A stretch of DNA of 64,000 nucleotides from Gordonia jinghuaiqii (GTDB lineage: Bacteria > Actinomycetota > Actinomycetes > Mycobacteriales > Mycobacteriaceae): positions 930,001 to 994,000 of the forward strand of contig NZ_CP059491.1 of NCBI RefSeq assembly GCF_014041935.1. The letters are read 5' to 3'. Below are positions 20,101 through 35,100 of this stretch, piece by piece. A program made the position numbers and the translations under genes. Position 1 is the first letter of the stretch; each line of letters begins with the position of its first letter. The notes under the pieces are model-generated. The model was not told the origin of the DNA. It worked only from the letters and a program-made list of their open reading frames with translations, and made no database searches.

Positions 20101-23100
20101 GCTCCCGCCGATGGCGGGCGGGATCGTCTGCGTCGACGACGCCGATGACTCAGACGTCGAGTTACGTTCGGCGGGTTGCTATTTCGCCGAGGAAGCGCAC
20201 ATCTTCTCGACGTCGGTCCGGGAGAATCTGCGAGTGGCACGCGGAAACGCCTCCGACGAACAGATCACGGACGCGCTGGCCGCCGTCGGACTCGGCCCCT
20301 GGGCCGCAACACTTCCCGACGGATTGGACACCACCATCGCCGGCGGTGCCGACGCCGTCAGCGGCGGCCAGCGTCGACGATTGTTGCTGGCGCGAGCACT
20401 GCTCCACCCGGCGCCGGTCGTTCTGCTCGACGAACCGACCGAACACCTCGACGCCGACGACGCCGAGCTCCTGCTCCGCCGTCTCCTCGGTATCGACGAC
20501 GATCTGTTCGGACCCGACCGGATCGTCGTGGTGGTGACCCATCAGCCGCCGGCCGAGCTGGACCCCGCGAATGTGCTGGACCTGACGGGAGCCGAGACTC
20601 GATCCGTATGACGTTGTGTCCGGGATCCCGGACACAACGTCACACGGATCGGGGTGGGTGGAGCGAACCGCCCTGTGAGAGTGCGGGGTTCTAGCTGGTG
20701 GGCGCCTCGTACCCCATCGGCAGCATCGTCGACTTGTGCTCGAGGAATGACTCGAGGCCCTCGCGGCCGTTCTCGCGGCCGATGCCGGAGTTCTTGTAGC
20801 CACCGAACGGCGACTCCGGATCGATTGCGTACCAATTGATCCCGAAGGTTCCGGTGCGGATCTTGGTGGAGATCTCGATGCCGCGTTCGACGTCGTCGGT
20901 CCACACCGTGCCGGCGAGTCCGTAGCTGGAGTCGTTGGCGATGGCGATGGCCTCGTCGACGTCGTCGTAGGCGATCACCGACAGTACGGGCCCGAAGATC
21001 TCCTCCTGGGCGATCGCCATGTCGTTGGTGACGCCGGTGAAGATCGTCGGGGTGAGGAAGTAGCCGGAGTCGAGGCCCTCGGGTCGCTCGCTCTCGAGAA
21101 CCGCCGTGGCGCCGGCCTTCTTGCCGAGTTCGACGTACTCCTCGACCTTGATGCGCTGCTTCTCGGTGATCAGCGGGCCCAGCTGGGCCTCCGGGTCGGA
21201 CGGCAGCCCGACCTTCATCGCCTTGGCGGCCTCGACCATGGCCGCCACGATCTCGTCCTGCCGACTGCGCGGCACCAGGATTCGGGTCTGCGCGACGCAG
21301 GCCTGCCCGGTGTTGAACAGGCCAAGGAACGTGAGCATGAAGGCATTGGCGGCGATGTCGACGTCGTCGAGGACGATGGCCGCGGACTTGCCGCCGAGTT
21401 CCAGCGAACACCGCTTGAGTGTCTCCGCGCAGGCGGCGCCGATGGCCTTGCCCGCGGCGGTGGAGCCGGTGAAGGTGATCTTGTCGACGTCGGGATGCGC
21501 GACGAGCGCCTGTCCGGTCTCGGTGCCGCCGGTGACCACCGAGATGGCCTCGGCGGGCACACCCGCCTCGATGAACAACTGGGCGACGTAGTTGCCGGTC
21601 AGCGGGGTCTCCGGGGCGGGCTTGAGGACCACCGAGCAGCCGGCGGCCAGCGCGGCGCCCATCTTGTTGCAGGTGATGAACAGCGGGACGTTCCAGGCGC
21701 AGATCGCGCCGACGACACCGACCGCCTCGCGGGTGATGCGGGTGGTGCCGAACAGGCCGGTCCGGTACTCCTCCCACTGGTAGTTGCGGGCGGCGTTCGC
21801 GTACGCCCGCAAGACGCCGGTGCCCGGCAGCTGCTGCAACGTGGCGATCGCGCTCGGCGGTGCGCCCATCTCCGCCGACACCAGCGCGGTGATCTCGTCA
21901 CCACGCTCGTCGATCATGTCGGCGACCCTGCCGATGATGTCGGCGCGCTGCGCGGGAGGCGTCGAACTCCAGACGCCGGAATCGAAGGCGGCGCGGGCCG
22001 CCCGGACGGCCGTGTCGACGTCGGTGGCGTCGGCCTCGGGGACCGAGCCGACGCGTTCGCCGGTGGCCGGGGAGAAGACCTCGAGGGTCTCGGCGGAATG
22101 CGGGTCGGCCCATCGGCCCCCGATGAGCAGCTGGGGTTGGTCGCCGCCACCGGCGAGGGTTGTGGAGTGGGACTCGACGGTCTCGGTCATGCGCGTGGGC
22201 TCCTCAAAAGGGCGGGTCCTTGCCTGCGCCGGCAGTGGTACTGACCTTCGGCGGGCAAGTGTGAACTACAGCACACGCAATACTAGAACACGTTCTAACT
22301 TTTGTGCCAGGGGGAGTGCGAACCTCACCGGCCGAAGTGCAGCCGGGCCTCCATCCCGTCGAGTACGTCGTCGAGCACATCGAGCTGACCGGCCGGGGCG
22401 TCGGCCTCGAGAAGACGTTGCTGATCGTGCGGCTGGGACGTGACCCGGCCGGCGAACCGGTGGATCGGCGAGATGCCGGCGATGGCGGGATCGGCGTCCA
22501 TGATGGCCAGCGCAGCGATCACCGGCTCGGGGTCTTGCCCCTCGAACTCGAACTTCTGGCGCATCAACGAGTACAGACGCTGATTCATCGCATCGAGGCG
22601 GGCCAAGTCCGCGGGGGTGGGTGTCTGCTCGGGCAACCGCTGGACGCGGGCCCGGGGATACGGGTCGTCGGGCAACCACTCGACGATCCGGAACCGGTAC
22701 GTGCCGGTGCAGGTGAGGTCGGCGCGGCCGTCGGGGAAGCGATCGGTGATCTCCGCGTGGGCCATCGCGCCGACGTCGCAGCGCACATCCCCGCCGCCCA
22801 CTTCCACACCGCGCGCGATCAGCACCACGCCGAAGCTGGCGGTCGGAGGATCTGCGGAGGTGTCGACATGATCGGACAGCATCTGTCGGTAGCGCGGCTC
22901 GAAGATGCGCAACGGCAGTTCCGCGCTCGGCAACAGTGCGGTGCCGAGCGGGAACATCGGGGCGACGAAGGTCTCCTCGGATGCCGGTCCGGAACTCAGG
23001 ACGGGCTCACTCAGGACCGGGGCCTGGCGTCGAGCACGACCTCGAACTCCAGCAGATCGGCGCCCGAGGCGACCGGCTTGGCGCGCTCGCCGGCGTGAGC

Positions 23101-26100
23101 CTCCCGCGCCGGGCCCGACGCCCATGCCTGGAAGTCCTCCTCGGACTCCCACTGCGTCACGACGAAGTAGCGATCGTCGCCCTTGACGGGGCGCAGGAGC
23201 TGGAATCCGAGGAAACCCTTGGACCCGTCGACCGAGTGCGCGCGGTTGGCGAACCGCTTCTCGAGTTCGGGGCCGGCACCTTCGGGAACAGAGATTGCGT
23301 TGATCTTCACAACAGACATGCGTCCACCATAGGCGCTGTCGGAGTCGCGTTCGCGCACATCATGTGACACTTCCGCCGCGCTCCATCCCGAACTTTTCGC
23401 CGCCGCGCTCCGGTCTACAGTTTCTGGCATGTTCGACGGCCGTGCCCACGCCGAGACCGGACTCCGTGACCACGGGGGTCCGGATGCGCTCGACCCCGCG
23501 GACCCCGCGACCCGCCCCATCGTCTTGCTGCACGGATTGATGGGCCGGGGGCGGACGTGGCGTCGGCAGATCCCGTGGTTGCGTCGGTACGGTCGGGTGT
23601 TCACCTACGACGCCGCGTTCCACACCGGCGCCGAATTCCACGACGCCGGGGACCCGGATCGCGCAACCGAACTCTCGACCGATCGCTTCGTCGCCGATCT
23701 CGCGGAGATCCTCACCTGGATCGACCAGGGGCCGGCCGTCCTCGTCGGACATTCGATGGGCGCACTGCACGCCTGGTGCGCCGCGGCGACCTATCCCGAA
23801 CTCGTCTCGGCGCTGGTCGTCGAGGACATGGCGCCGGACTTCCGCGGCCGGACCACCGCCAACTGGACGCCGTGGTTCGAGTCGTGGCCCGACCGCTTCG
23901 GCTCCGCCGAGGAGGCGGTGGCCATGTTCGGTCCGGTGGCCGGCCGCTACTTCTTCGAGGCCTTCGACGACGGTCGGCTCCACGGGCGAATCCCGGTGTG
24001 GAGCGCGATCGCCGAGGAGTGGGGCACCCGCGACTTCTGGGCGCAGTGGCGCGCGGTGAAGGTGCCCGCGCTGCTGATCGAGGCCGAATACACGGTCACC
24101 CCGCCCGGCCAGATGGAGCAGATGTCCGCGGTCAACGAACGTGCACAGCATCTGAGGGTGCCCGGTGCAGGTCACCTCGTCCACGACGACTCCCCACACG
24201 TGTATCGCGGTGCGGTGGAGGCGTTCTTGTCGGGCCTGGACTCCTGAACCATTCCCGGAAGCTCACCGAGGAAGGGCCCCAACGTAATTCGGGACGCACA
24301 CGACGAATCGTGTGCGCCCCCGAAGAGGTGGGAGGTGGTGTCAGGTCGGGTCGGCGGGCGCGATCGGGCCACCGGTGAGCCGGCGCCAGCAGTGCACCAG
24401 GAACAACTGTGCGATCGGTGCGGCGACGATGAGCCCGATGTAGCAGACGAGTACACCGACGAGGTTGATCGCGTAGGTGACCAGCAGGGTGATCAGCGAG
24501 TCGCCGACCTTCGACTTGGTCAGCTCGAACGACGTCTTCATCGCGTTGATCGGCGAGAGGCTCTTGTCGATGGTCGCGACGACCGAGAACATCAGGAAGA
24601 ACATCGCGACGAGCCCGGGGATGATGCACAGCGCGTAGCCGATCCCCGTGATGATGCCGACCAGGATCGCGGTGCCGACGACCGGCCCGAAGCGGATTGG
24701 GGTCAGGAACGACTTCGCGGTGACCGGTTCGCCGTTGGCGACGCGGACCGCGCCGGAGATGATGCTCGCCTGGATGTAGAGCAGGCCCAGGATGAACACG
24801 AGGTACACGAGGCCGAAGAGGATGGAGCCGCCGAGACCCAGCGACGTCTCTTGGTAGGTGTAACCGTTGCCGTAATCGACGGTCTCGGTGGTGCCGAACA
24901 GCGCCGCCGCGGAGAACCCCACCGCGATGAGTGCGGCGCCGAGCAGGAACACCACGAGGCCCGGCAGGATCATCGCGCCGGCATTGTTCTTGAACTTGCC
25001 GAAGGCCCACGAGAACGCCGTGCCCACATCGATCTTGCCCGTGTCCATGGGGCCGCCGGGAGGAATCGGGGCGCCGGGGTAGGCGCCGGCGTCCCCGTAC
25101 TGCGCGCCCGGCGGAGGAGGCGTCTGCCCGTACTGCGGTGGCTGCTGCCCGTACTGCGGGGGCGGCGGCTGCTGGCCGTAGGGGGGAGGGGGCGGTGGCT
25201 GCTGCCCGTACTGGGGCGGTTGCCCGTACTGGGGTTGCTGGCCGTACTGGGGCGGCTGACCGGGGAAGCCCCCCGGCTGCTGCGGGTCCGGCGGCGGGAC
25301 AGGGGGATACGGCGGCTGGCTCATGGACCGGGACACTAGCAACGATTCGACCGCTGCGGGAAGCTATCTCCGAACGTTCAAACGACTGGTCAATGGGCGC
25401 AACACGAATTATGCGCGCCCGTCGGCCTGCTCGTCGTCGACGAGGCCGCACCGTGTCCGGGGGCCGTTGCCGCCGCGTCGGTCACGAGTCGCCCTCGCCC
25501 GCCAGGCAGTAGCGCCCGTCGGTGGTGAGCTCGACCAGGCCGTCGACGAGCAGGGAATCCAGTGCGCGATCGCGCTGGGCGGTGTCGGAGGTCCACACCA
25601 CGTCGAGCTTCGAACGGTCCACCGCAACGTTCGTTCCGCGCAGGACGTCCAGCAGGAGGCCGCGGACCTGGCGGTCGGTGCCGGCGAACTTCTGCGTTCG
25701 TCGGGGCGGTCCGGTGTGTACCGGCCGGCCGAGCCGAACCCAGGTGCAATCGACGAGTGGGCAGTTGTCGCACTGGGGGTTTCGGGCCGTGCACACCAAC
25801 GCGCCGAGTTCCATGAGCGCCGCGGAGAACCGCGGCGCGGTGGCTGTATAGGAGCCGTCGTCGGATCTGGGCAGGAGCGCCTGCGCGTCGGCCAGATCGC
25901 GCCGCGACGGGTTCGCCGGCTGTTCGCGTCCGTGGACGGCACGCGCGATCACGCGCCGAACATTGGTGTCGACCACCGGAACCGGTTGGCCGTAGGCGAA
26001 ACAGGCGACCGCCCGCGCGGTGTAGTCGCCGATGCCGGGCAGGGTCAGCATCGTCTCGACGTCGTCGGGAACGCGGTCGTCGTGATCGCGTGCCAGGACC

Positions 26101-29100
26101 TTCGCGCACTCATGGAGACGAAGCGCGCGTCGCGGGTAGCCGAGCTTGCCCCAGGCGCGCAGGACCTCTCCGGCCGGCTCCGCGGCCATCGCCGAGGGCA
26201 CCGGCCAGCGGCGGACCCAGTCCTGCCACGGCCCGACGACCCGCGCCACCGGGGTCTGCTGCAGCATGATCTCGCTGATGAGGATCTGCCAGCCGCTGCA
26301 CGCCGGGTCCCGCCACGGGAGATCGCGTTCATGGGTATCGAACCAACCGAGCAGACGGCCCGGTGGCACACTATTGAGCATGATCGGAAAGACACCACGT
26401 GAGGCGTGGCACATTCTGCGTGACGGCAACGACCGCTTTGTGGCGGGAGAATCTCTGCATCCGAGCCAGGGTATCGAGGATCGCGCGCGACTCGCGGGCG
26501 GGCAGCACCCCCACGTGGTGCTGTTCGGCTGCGCCGATTCCAGGCTCTCGGCCGAGATCATCTTCGACCAGGGTCTGGGCGACATGTTCGTGGTGCGCAC
26601 CGCCGGTCATGTCATCGACTCGGCGGTCCTGGGGTCGCTCGAATACGCGGTCGAGGTGCTCAGCGTTCCCCTCATCGTCATCCTGGGACACGACAGTTGC
26701 GGGGCGGTCAAGGCCACGCTCGACGCCCTCGACGATCTGCAGATCCCGGGCGGCTACATCCGCGACGTCGTGGAGCGGGTCACCCCCAGCATCCTCGCCG
26801 GCCGCAGCGAAGGCCTCACCCGTGTCGATGAGTTCGAGGCGCGGCATGTCGTGGAGACCGGACAGTTGCTCATGCAGCGCAGCCGCATCATCGCCGACAA
26901 GATCAGCACCGGGCGGCTCGCCATCGTCGGCCTCACCTACCAGCTCAACGAGGGCAAGGTGAGCCTGCAGGGCGTGTACGGCGACATCGGCGAACGGCCC
27001 AGCGCCGTGCCGCAGGCCGAGACCGCATAGAGCGTCGGAAACCTCCAGAACCTGAAGGCGAACTCTAGACTTTGCCTGTTGGGGACCGTTTTTCGGTCGC
27101 GACACGCCGCACGTGATCAGCCGGAAGTCAAGACCCGGCCGTTAGCGTGGGAGGCGTGATCGAACCCCAGGGCCCGCTGCCACCCGAGATCTATTGGCGA
27201 CGCCGCGTCGTCGCCGTGGGTGGTGCCGTGGTCATCGTCGGTTTGGTTGTCGCGCTGATTGTCTGGATGACGTCGAGCGGTGGCGATCCGCAGAACACCG
27301 CCGCCAAGGGCTCCGCTCCGGCGAGCGCCTCGGCGTCGACCCCGGCTTCTGCTCCGCCGTCATCGGAAGCGCCCGCCGGTGGTGAGTCGGGTGCGCCCGG
27401 CGCACCCGACTCCGGCTCGGGCGGCGGCGGTGGCGGTGGCACACCCGCAGGTCCGCCCGCCGGTGCCACCACGCCCCCCGAATCGGCGAGTCCCGCAGGG
27501 GTTCCCGGCGCTCCCGGGGGACCCAACCTCTGCCCGGATCAGGCGATCTCGGTGGTTCTCTACACCGACAAGCCGACCTACACGATCGGCCAGAAGCCGG
27601 TGTTCACCATCGTGACCACCAACGCGGGGCTGTCGGAATGCACCCGCGACGTCGGCAAGTCCGTACAGAACGTCATCGTGCGGACTCTCGACGGGACCCG
27701 CACACTGTGGTCGGCCCGCGACTGTTCGCCGCTCTACACGGTCAACAACGTGGTGCTCAAGCCCGCACAGCAGGTCAAGGACGACATCACCTGGTCGGGC
27801 ACCACGAGCAGCCCGGGTTGCGAGCGTCCCCGCACCCAGATCCCCGCCGGGTCGTATTCGGCCATCGGCAAGATCGGCGAGCGCGAGTCGTTCCCGATCA
27901 CGTTCAACGTGGTCGCACCGGCGCAAGAGCCCTAGTCGTCGGGAACCCCAGTCGTCGGGGAACCCCGATCGTCGGGAACCCTGGTTCTCTAGTCGTAGCG
28001 TTCGATGCTGGTCTCGGCCAGCCGCGACAATCCCTCACGGATGTGCCGGGCCCAGATGCTGCCGATGCCCTCGACGGCCTGCAGATCGGCGGAGGAACTC
28101 GCCAGCAACGCCTGCAGGGTGCCGAAGCTGCGCACGAGGCGGTCCACATGGGCGAACTGCAGCCGCGAGATCCGCGCGAGCAGCCGGTAGCCCCGCGGGC
28201 TCATCGCGGTGTCCTGGGCGTCGATCGTCGTCGGATACCCGAATGCCCCCGCGAGCAGTGTGAGATCGAGTAGATCTGCGTCACTGAGGTTCTCGATCAC
28301 CTCGAGTGTCTGTCGCACGTCTTCGGCGGTGGCGGGCTCCGGGCTGGCGTAGTAATCGCGGACGAGCAGCTCGCGCATGGTGTCGTTGTCGCTGATGAGT
28401 TCCTCGAGCTGCAGACTGACCTGCCGGCCGTTGACGCCGAGTTCGAGGACGTACTCCTCGATCTCGACCGACACCCGCCGGACCATCTCCATGCGCTGTG
28501 CCGTCGACATCGCATCGCGCAACAGGACGTAATCCTCGATCTCGGCGCGGGACAGGGCCGAGATCACCTCGTCGAGGCGGGCCTTGTATCGCTCGAGGGT
28601 GGCCAGCGCGACGTTGGCGCGCGACAGGATGGGGTCGGGGCTCTCGACCACCCGACGAGCACCGTCGACGTAGACGCTGACGATGGACATCGACGCACTC
28701 ACCGAGATGACGGGGTGGCCGGTCTGGATGGCGGTGCGTTCGGCCGCGCGGTGCCGCGTGCCCGACTCCTCGGTGGGGATGGACGGGTCGGGGACCAGCT
28801 GGACGTTGGCACGCACGATGCGCTTGCCGTCGGTGGACATGACCACGGCGCCGTCCATCTTGGCGAGCTCACGCAGCCGGGTGGGGGCGAACTCGACGTC
28901 GAGGTGGAACCCGCCGTCACAGATCTTCTCGACGTCGGAATCGTGTCCGAGGACGATGAGGGCGCCCGTACCGCCGCGCAGGATGCGCTCGAGCCCGTCG
29001 CGGAGCGGGGTGCCGGGCGCGACGCGCGCCAGGGTCTCGCGGGCGAGCTCGGACTTCACCGCTTCGGCAACCATGTCTCCCCTTCGATGCCGGCCCGGCA

Positions 29101-32100
29101 CCTCGCGGGGTCGCACACCCCGCGACACCGGCGGCCGCAATGTGACTAGGGTACCGGGATGTGAAGAGCAGCAGCTTTGTGGTGCCCGATGAACTCGACG
29201 AGCTCGTACGCCACCCGAAGACGTCCAAGCCGGGCGAGCCCATGCGCAGCCACAACAAGTCGTGCTTCGGCTGTGGCGTCGATTCCCCCCGCGGCCTGCA
29301 TCTCACGGTGCACGCGGGCGAGGGTTTCACCGTCGACGCCCGGATGCCGGTCGAACAGTGGATGGAGGGCGGGCCCGGGGTCATCCACGGCGGGATCCTG
29401 TCCAGCGCATTCGACGACGTGATGGGCATGTTGCCGCGCCTCATCGGCCCGCCGGGGGTGACCGTGCACCTGCAGGTCGACTTCCTCGCGCCGATCCCGG
29501 TGGGCAAGACCCTGCACATCGAGGCCTCGATCCTGGGCAAGCAGCGCCGCAAGATCTACGCCGAAGCCGTTGCGCACCTCGGGGATCCGGACCGTCCCGT
29601 CGCCCGCGCCAACGGAGTGTTCGTGACCGTCGACGTGCGCGAGCACTTCGCCGACCACGTCGAGAACAGTGCGAAGGCGCAGGAGTACAAGGACCGCATG
29701 CACCGCCCGTAGGGCTTTGCGGATACGTCGGGCGGCCGGGGGGTCAGAACGGCGCGCTGACCGGGTCGGCGGCTCGTCGAGCCATCGCGTCGGCCAGGTT
29801 CGCGACACGGACGATCTTGATGCCCCGGGGGAGTTCCTCGTCGGTGGCGGCGGGGATGATCGCCTCGCGGAAACCGAGTCGTCGGGCCTCGGCCAGGCGC
29901 CGCGCGACCGCGGAGACGCGGCGGACCTCGCCGCCGAGGCCGACCTCACCGATCACCACGGTCGACTGGGGGACGGGCCGACCGGTGAGAGTCGAATAGA
30001 CCGAGAGCGCGATGGCGAGGTCGGCGGCCGGCTCGGTGACCCGCATGCCGCCGACCGTCGAGAGGTAGACCTCGGATTTCGCGAGCTCCTTGCGTCCGCC
30101 CCGCGCCTGGAGGACGGCGAGCACCATCGCCACCCGGTTCATGTCCAGGCCGGACACCGCGCGACGCGGATTGTTCATCTCGGTGCCGTTGGCGAGCGCC
30201 TGGATCTCACCGACGAGTGCGCGCTTGCCGTCCATCGTCACCATCGTCACGCTGCCGCTGACATCGGAATCACGTTGATGCAGAAAGATGCCCGACGGAT
30301 CCGGTACCTGGTGGATGCCGTCGTCGCGCTGCTCGAAACAGCCGACCTCGTCGGCCGCGCCGAAGCGGTTCTTGACGCCGCGGACCATGCGCAGCGTCGA
30401 ATGCTTGTCACCTTCGAAGGCCAGGACGACGTCGACGAGGTGCTCGAGCGACCGCGGGCCCGCGACCGCGCCCTCCTTGGTGACATGCCCGACCAGGATC
30501 ACCGCGACGCCGCGATTCTTGGCCAGCGAGACCAGCGCGGTGGTGACGGCACGGATCTGGGTCACGCCGCCGGTGACGCCTTCGGCGCCGGATGCGACGA
30601 CCGTCTGCACGGAGTCGACGATCATCAGTGACGGACGTACCGAGTCGACGTGGCCGAGGATGGTCGCGAGGTCGGTTTCGGCGGCCAGATACACATTCGG
30701 GTGCACCGCGCCGGTGCGTTCGGCCCGCATGCGGACCTGTCCGGCCGACTCCTCGCCGGTGATGTAGAGCGCGGTACGGTCGGCGGCCGCCCAGTGTTTG
30801 ACCGCCTCGAGGAGCAGCGTCGACTTGCCGACGCCCGGCTCGCCGGCGAGGAGGATGACCGAACCCGGCACGACGCCGCGCCCGAGTACCCGGTCGAGTT
30901 CGCCGATGCCGGTGGGGACGGCTGCCGAGGACTCCGCGTCGACCTCGGTGATGCGCAGGGCGGGGCTCGTCGGCGCGACCGCGGGCGTCGACCTCGACGA
31001 CGCCGGGCCGGTCGCGACCTCGCCGATCGTTCCCCACTCGCCGCATTCGGGACACCGCCCGACCCATTTGGCGACCTGATGGCCGCAACCGGTGCATCGG
31101 AACGACGATTTGGGTTTGGCCACCCGGACAGCCTAGGGGTGGGGCCCGACAGAACAACGAACGAGGCCCGGCAATCGCCGGGCCCCGTTCGGAAAAGTCG
31201 TCGAACGGTCAGTGACCGCCGTCTTCGCTGTGTTCGTCGCCACCTTCGTGGCCCGCGTCGCCGCCCTCATCGTGGTGCTGGTTGTAGAACGTCGGCTCTG
31301 CGTTACGGGGGACGTTGACGCGCTCGAGTTCGGCGCCCGCGTCCACCGGGGTCTGCACGGTGGTCTCGCCGGCATCGATCCACGAGCCGTTGGCGTCACG
31401 CTTCTCGAAGTGGAAGGTCAGGTCCGTGGTGAGTCCGGCGGCGACGGTCTTGCCCGCGCCGGTCAGCTCGGCGGTGACCTTCTTCTCGATCGCGGTGTTC
31501 GCACCGACCGGGAGGCCGCCGCGAAGCGCCTGTCCCGGCGGGATGATCCGGTCGTCGGAGTCGGCGCCCTCGGTGAACTCGACCTTGCCCTTTTCGGCGG
31601 TGATCTCCTTCAGGCGGTAGTAATCGAGGTCGTCGGAGTTCGCGACCGCGAACGCGAGCTCGAAGGGTCCGCCGTTGCCGAAGACCGTCGGTGCGTCCTG
31701 CTCGGGGAACAGGATCTGCACGTCACGGAGCTCGAGTGCGCCGTAGTTCACGTTGGCGCCGTTCACCGCGGGCAGCTGGTTGGCGGTCTGCGAGATCTGC
31801 CCCGCGCTGCACCCGGTGGTGCCGAGGGCGACCGCCATGCCGATCGCGGCCACCGCGGTGGCCAGACGAGATGGCCGAACCGCCGACCGCCGTGCGGATA
31901 GTGAAAGCACTGACACCCGATCCTCCAAGGTCATACGAAGCCGACATGCAGCGCGCGACACCCTGCACTACGCAGCGTAGTGGGCGCGTGATGGAAAAGT
32001 CCCCCCGGGTGCCTGATTCGTCGTCGCGCGTTGGGTTCCGGGGTGCAGGCGGTGGCGTCGCGGGCTGTGTCCGCCGTCATGTTCCCAACAGTTCCGGAGC

Positions 32101-35100
32101 GGTGCCGCAAGGGGTGTCGCGTGTTCCGCCGACACCCCTCGCGACCTCGAAAGAGCCGGGTGTGAAACGTGTTCACCGCGTTGACCTGCACCGTTGGGTG
32201 GGTCCCTCGGAACACCCGTGCTAGACTGGCTCTACTCGAAAGGGGCAAGGAACATTGAATTTCAAAGTTGGCGACACCGTCGTTTACCCCCATCACGGTG
32301 CTGCTCGGGTCGAAGACATCGTGACCCGGACCATCAAGGGTGAGCAGATCGAATACCTTGTTCTCAAGGTTGCCGACGGTGACATGACCGTTCAGATTCC
32401 CTCGACCAAGCTCGACTACGTGGGCGTCCGAGATGTGGTCGGACGAGAGGGCCTCGACGAGGTCTTCCAGGTCCTACGGGCTCCGCACACCGAGGAGCCG
32501 ACCAACTGGGCTCGCCGGTTCAAGGCAAACCAGGAGAAGCTGATCTCGGGCGACATCATCAAGGTCGCCGAGATCGTGCGCGACCTGTGGCGTCGTGAGC
32601 AGGATCGTGGCCTGTCGGCCGGTGAGAAGCGGATGCTGACCCGTGCACGTCGCGTGCTCGTCGACGAGCTCTCGCTCGCGCAGAACACCGACGACGAGAA
32701 GGCCGCACTCATGCTCGACGAGGTCCTCGCCGCGGCTTCCTGACGTCGGGTCCACCTGGATCAGGAATCATCAGTGACCACTACGCCGGAGAATTCCGGC
32801 GCAGATGTCTGTGTCATCATTCCGGCTGCCGGGTCGGGCACCCGACTCGGCGAGCCGGTCCCCAAAGCGTTCGTCGACCTCTGTGGTCGGAGCATCATCG
32901 AACGTTGCGTCGACAATGTCCCTGAGTCTCTCGGGGCGTCGATCGTCGTCGTGGTGCCCGCCGACATGGTCGCCCGGACCCGTTTTCTGCTGCCCGAGGT
33001 GACGGTGGTGGCCGGCGGGGCTCATCGAGCGGATTCGGTCCGCGCCGGTATCGCCGCCGCGGGAGCTGCCGAGGTCATCCTCGTGCACGACGCCGCCCGG
33101 CCGCTCACCCCCGCTTCTGTCTTCACCTGCGTCGTCGACGCCGTGCTCGCCGGTCATCCCGCTGTGGTGCCGGGGATACCGGTCGTCGACACGCTCAAGC
33201 AGGTCACACCGGACGACGGTGGCCTCGAACGTGTGTCGAGGACCGTCGACCGCGATCAGCTGCGCGCCGTCCAGACCCCGCAGGGGTTCACCCGCGATGC
33301 GCTTCTGCGTGCACATGCCGACGACTCCGGTCTCGCGACCGACGACGCCGGCCTGGCCGAGCGATGCGGTATCGACGTCCACATCGTCCCGGGAGACCCC
33401 CTCGCCATGAAGATCACCACACCGTGGGACCTACGCATCGTGCGCAGCATCGTGGGCCGACGATGAGGGTCGGGATCGGTACCGACGCCCACCGCATCGA
33501 CGCGTCCGCCGAGTGCTGGATGGTGGGTCTGCACTTTCCCGACCAACCCGGCTGCGAAGGTCACTCCGACGGTGACGTCGGCGCCCACGCGCTGTGCGAC
33601 GCGGTTCTCTCCGCCGCCGGACTCGGCGACGTCGGTTCGGTGTTCGGCACCGGGCGACCCGAATGGGCGGGCGTCTCCGGGGTTGCGATGCTCGAACACG
33701 TACGGACACTCCTCGAGGCCGAGGGGCTGCAGCTGGTCAATGCCGCGGTGCAGGTCGTCGGCAACCGGCCCAAGATCGGGCCGCGTCGTGCCGAGGCGCA
33801 GAAAGTCCTCTCCGACGCGCTCGGCGGGCCGGTCTCGGTGTCGGCGACCACCACCGACGGACTCGGCATGACCGGCCGCGGCGAGGGAATCGCGGCGGTG
33901 GCGACCGCACTTCTCGCCGCCGCCTCCTAGCTCGACGCGCAGGCGCCCAGAAGGATCTCGCAGGCCCGGTCGACCGCTTCGGCGGGCGGCGTGAGTTGTC
34001 CGGCGAGACGCGCGGCATTCGTCGCGACCGCGGGGTCGGTGAGCGGGTCCAGATCCGACGGTGAGAACCGTGTGAGCCGATTGCCCGCTCCCGCACCCGC
34101 TTTACGAAGGGCCGCCGCCCACATCGGCTGGTCGGCGCTGAGCCAGGCGATCACCGAGGGGATGCCCGCGCGGGTCGCGGCCGCGGTCGTGCCCGCACCA
34201 CCGTGGTGCACCGCCCCGCGACAACGGGGCAGCAGGGCCTCGTGGTCGACGGGGGTGTCGATGTGCAGCAGCCGATCATGACCGGGTAGTGCGTGATCGG
34301 TGTGCCCGATGACCCGCAGACCGCGGTCGAGCAGGGCCGACACGATGCCGTTGATCTGCTCGCCGGTGATCTTCATGCTGCCGAAGCCGACGTAGACGGG
34401 CGGCTCGTCGGCGATGGCCCAGTCGGTGGCCTGCTGCGTCGAGTCACCGCCCACAGTCATTGCCTCGCGAACATCTTTGTCGGGCAACAGGAATCCGACG
34501 AGGGGACGTTGAGAACCCCAGTCCCGGGCGAGACCGGGGAAGAGTGCCGCGTCGTAGGCCTGGATCTCGGGCACACCGCGGCCTCGGAGCCGGCCGCCGA
34601 GCGGGCCCTTCACCGGCGGGAGCCCGAGTTCGTCGCGCAACCTGCGGTCCGCGCCGCGCACCGTCATCCAGTACGTCTGATCGGCCAGCCGCCACATCGC
34701 CCGGGAGACCGGGCGCGGGTAAGTGCGGTAGCGGACGTCGAGGCTCGTGTTGGGGCGGAGCGGGCAGTAATGCAGAGGCACGAAAGCGATTCCGCGACTC
34801 TGCGCGATCGCGTCCGCCCGGTCCTGTGCCAGGGGTCCGGTGACGAGAAGGTCGGAGATGTCGGCGAGCTCACCCATCACCTGCTCCGACGTCGCGCGTC
34901 CGTGCTCGGAGACCTCCCCGAGTGCCCGCAGTCGAACCCGCGGATTCTTGGACTTCAACCGCTCCTTCACCAACGGACTGGCCAGGAGTTCGGCGGTCGA
35001 CGGCGCCAGCGTCCGGGTCGGCAGACCGGTCGCGGCGGTCAGGTCGACCAGATCCTCGGGGACCGCGAACCGGACCTCATGCCCTCGGCGGGCGAGCTCG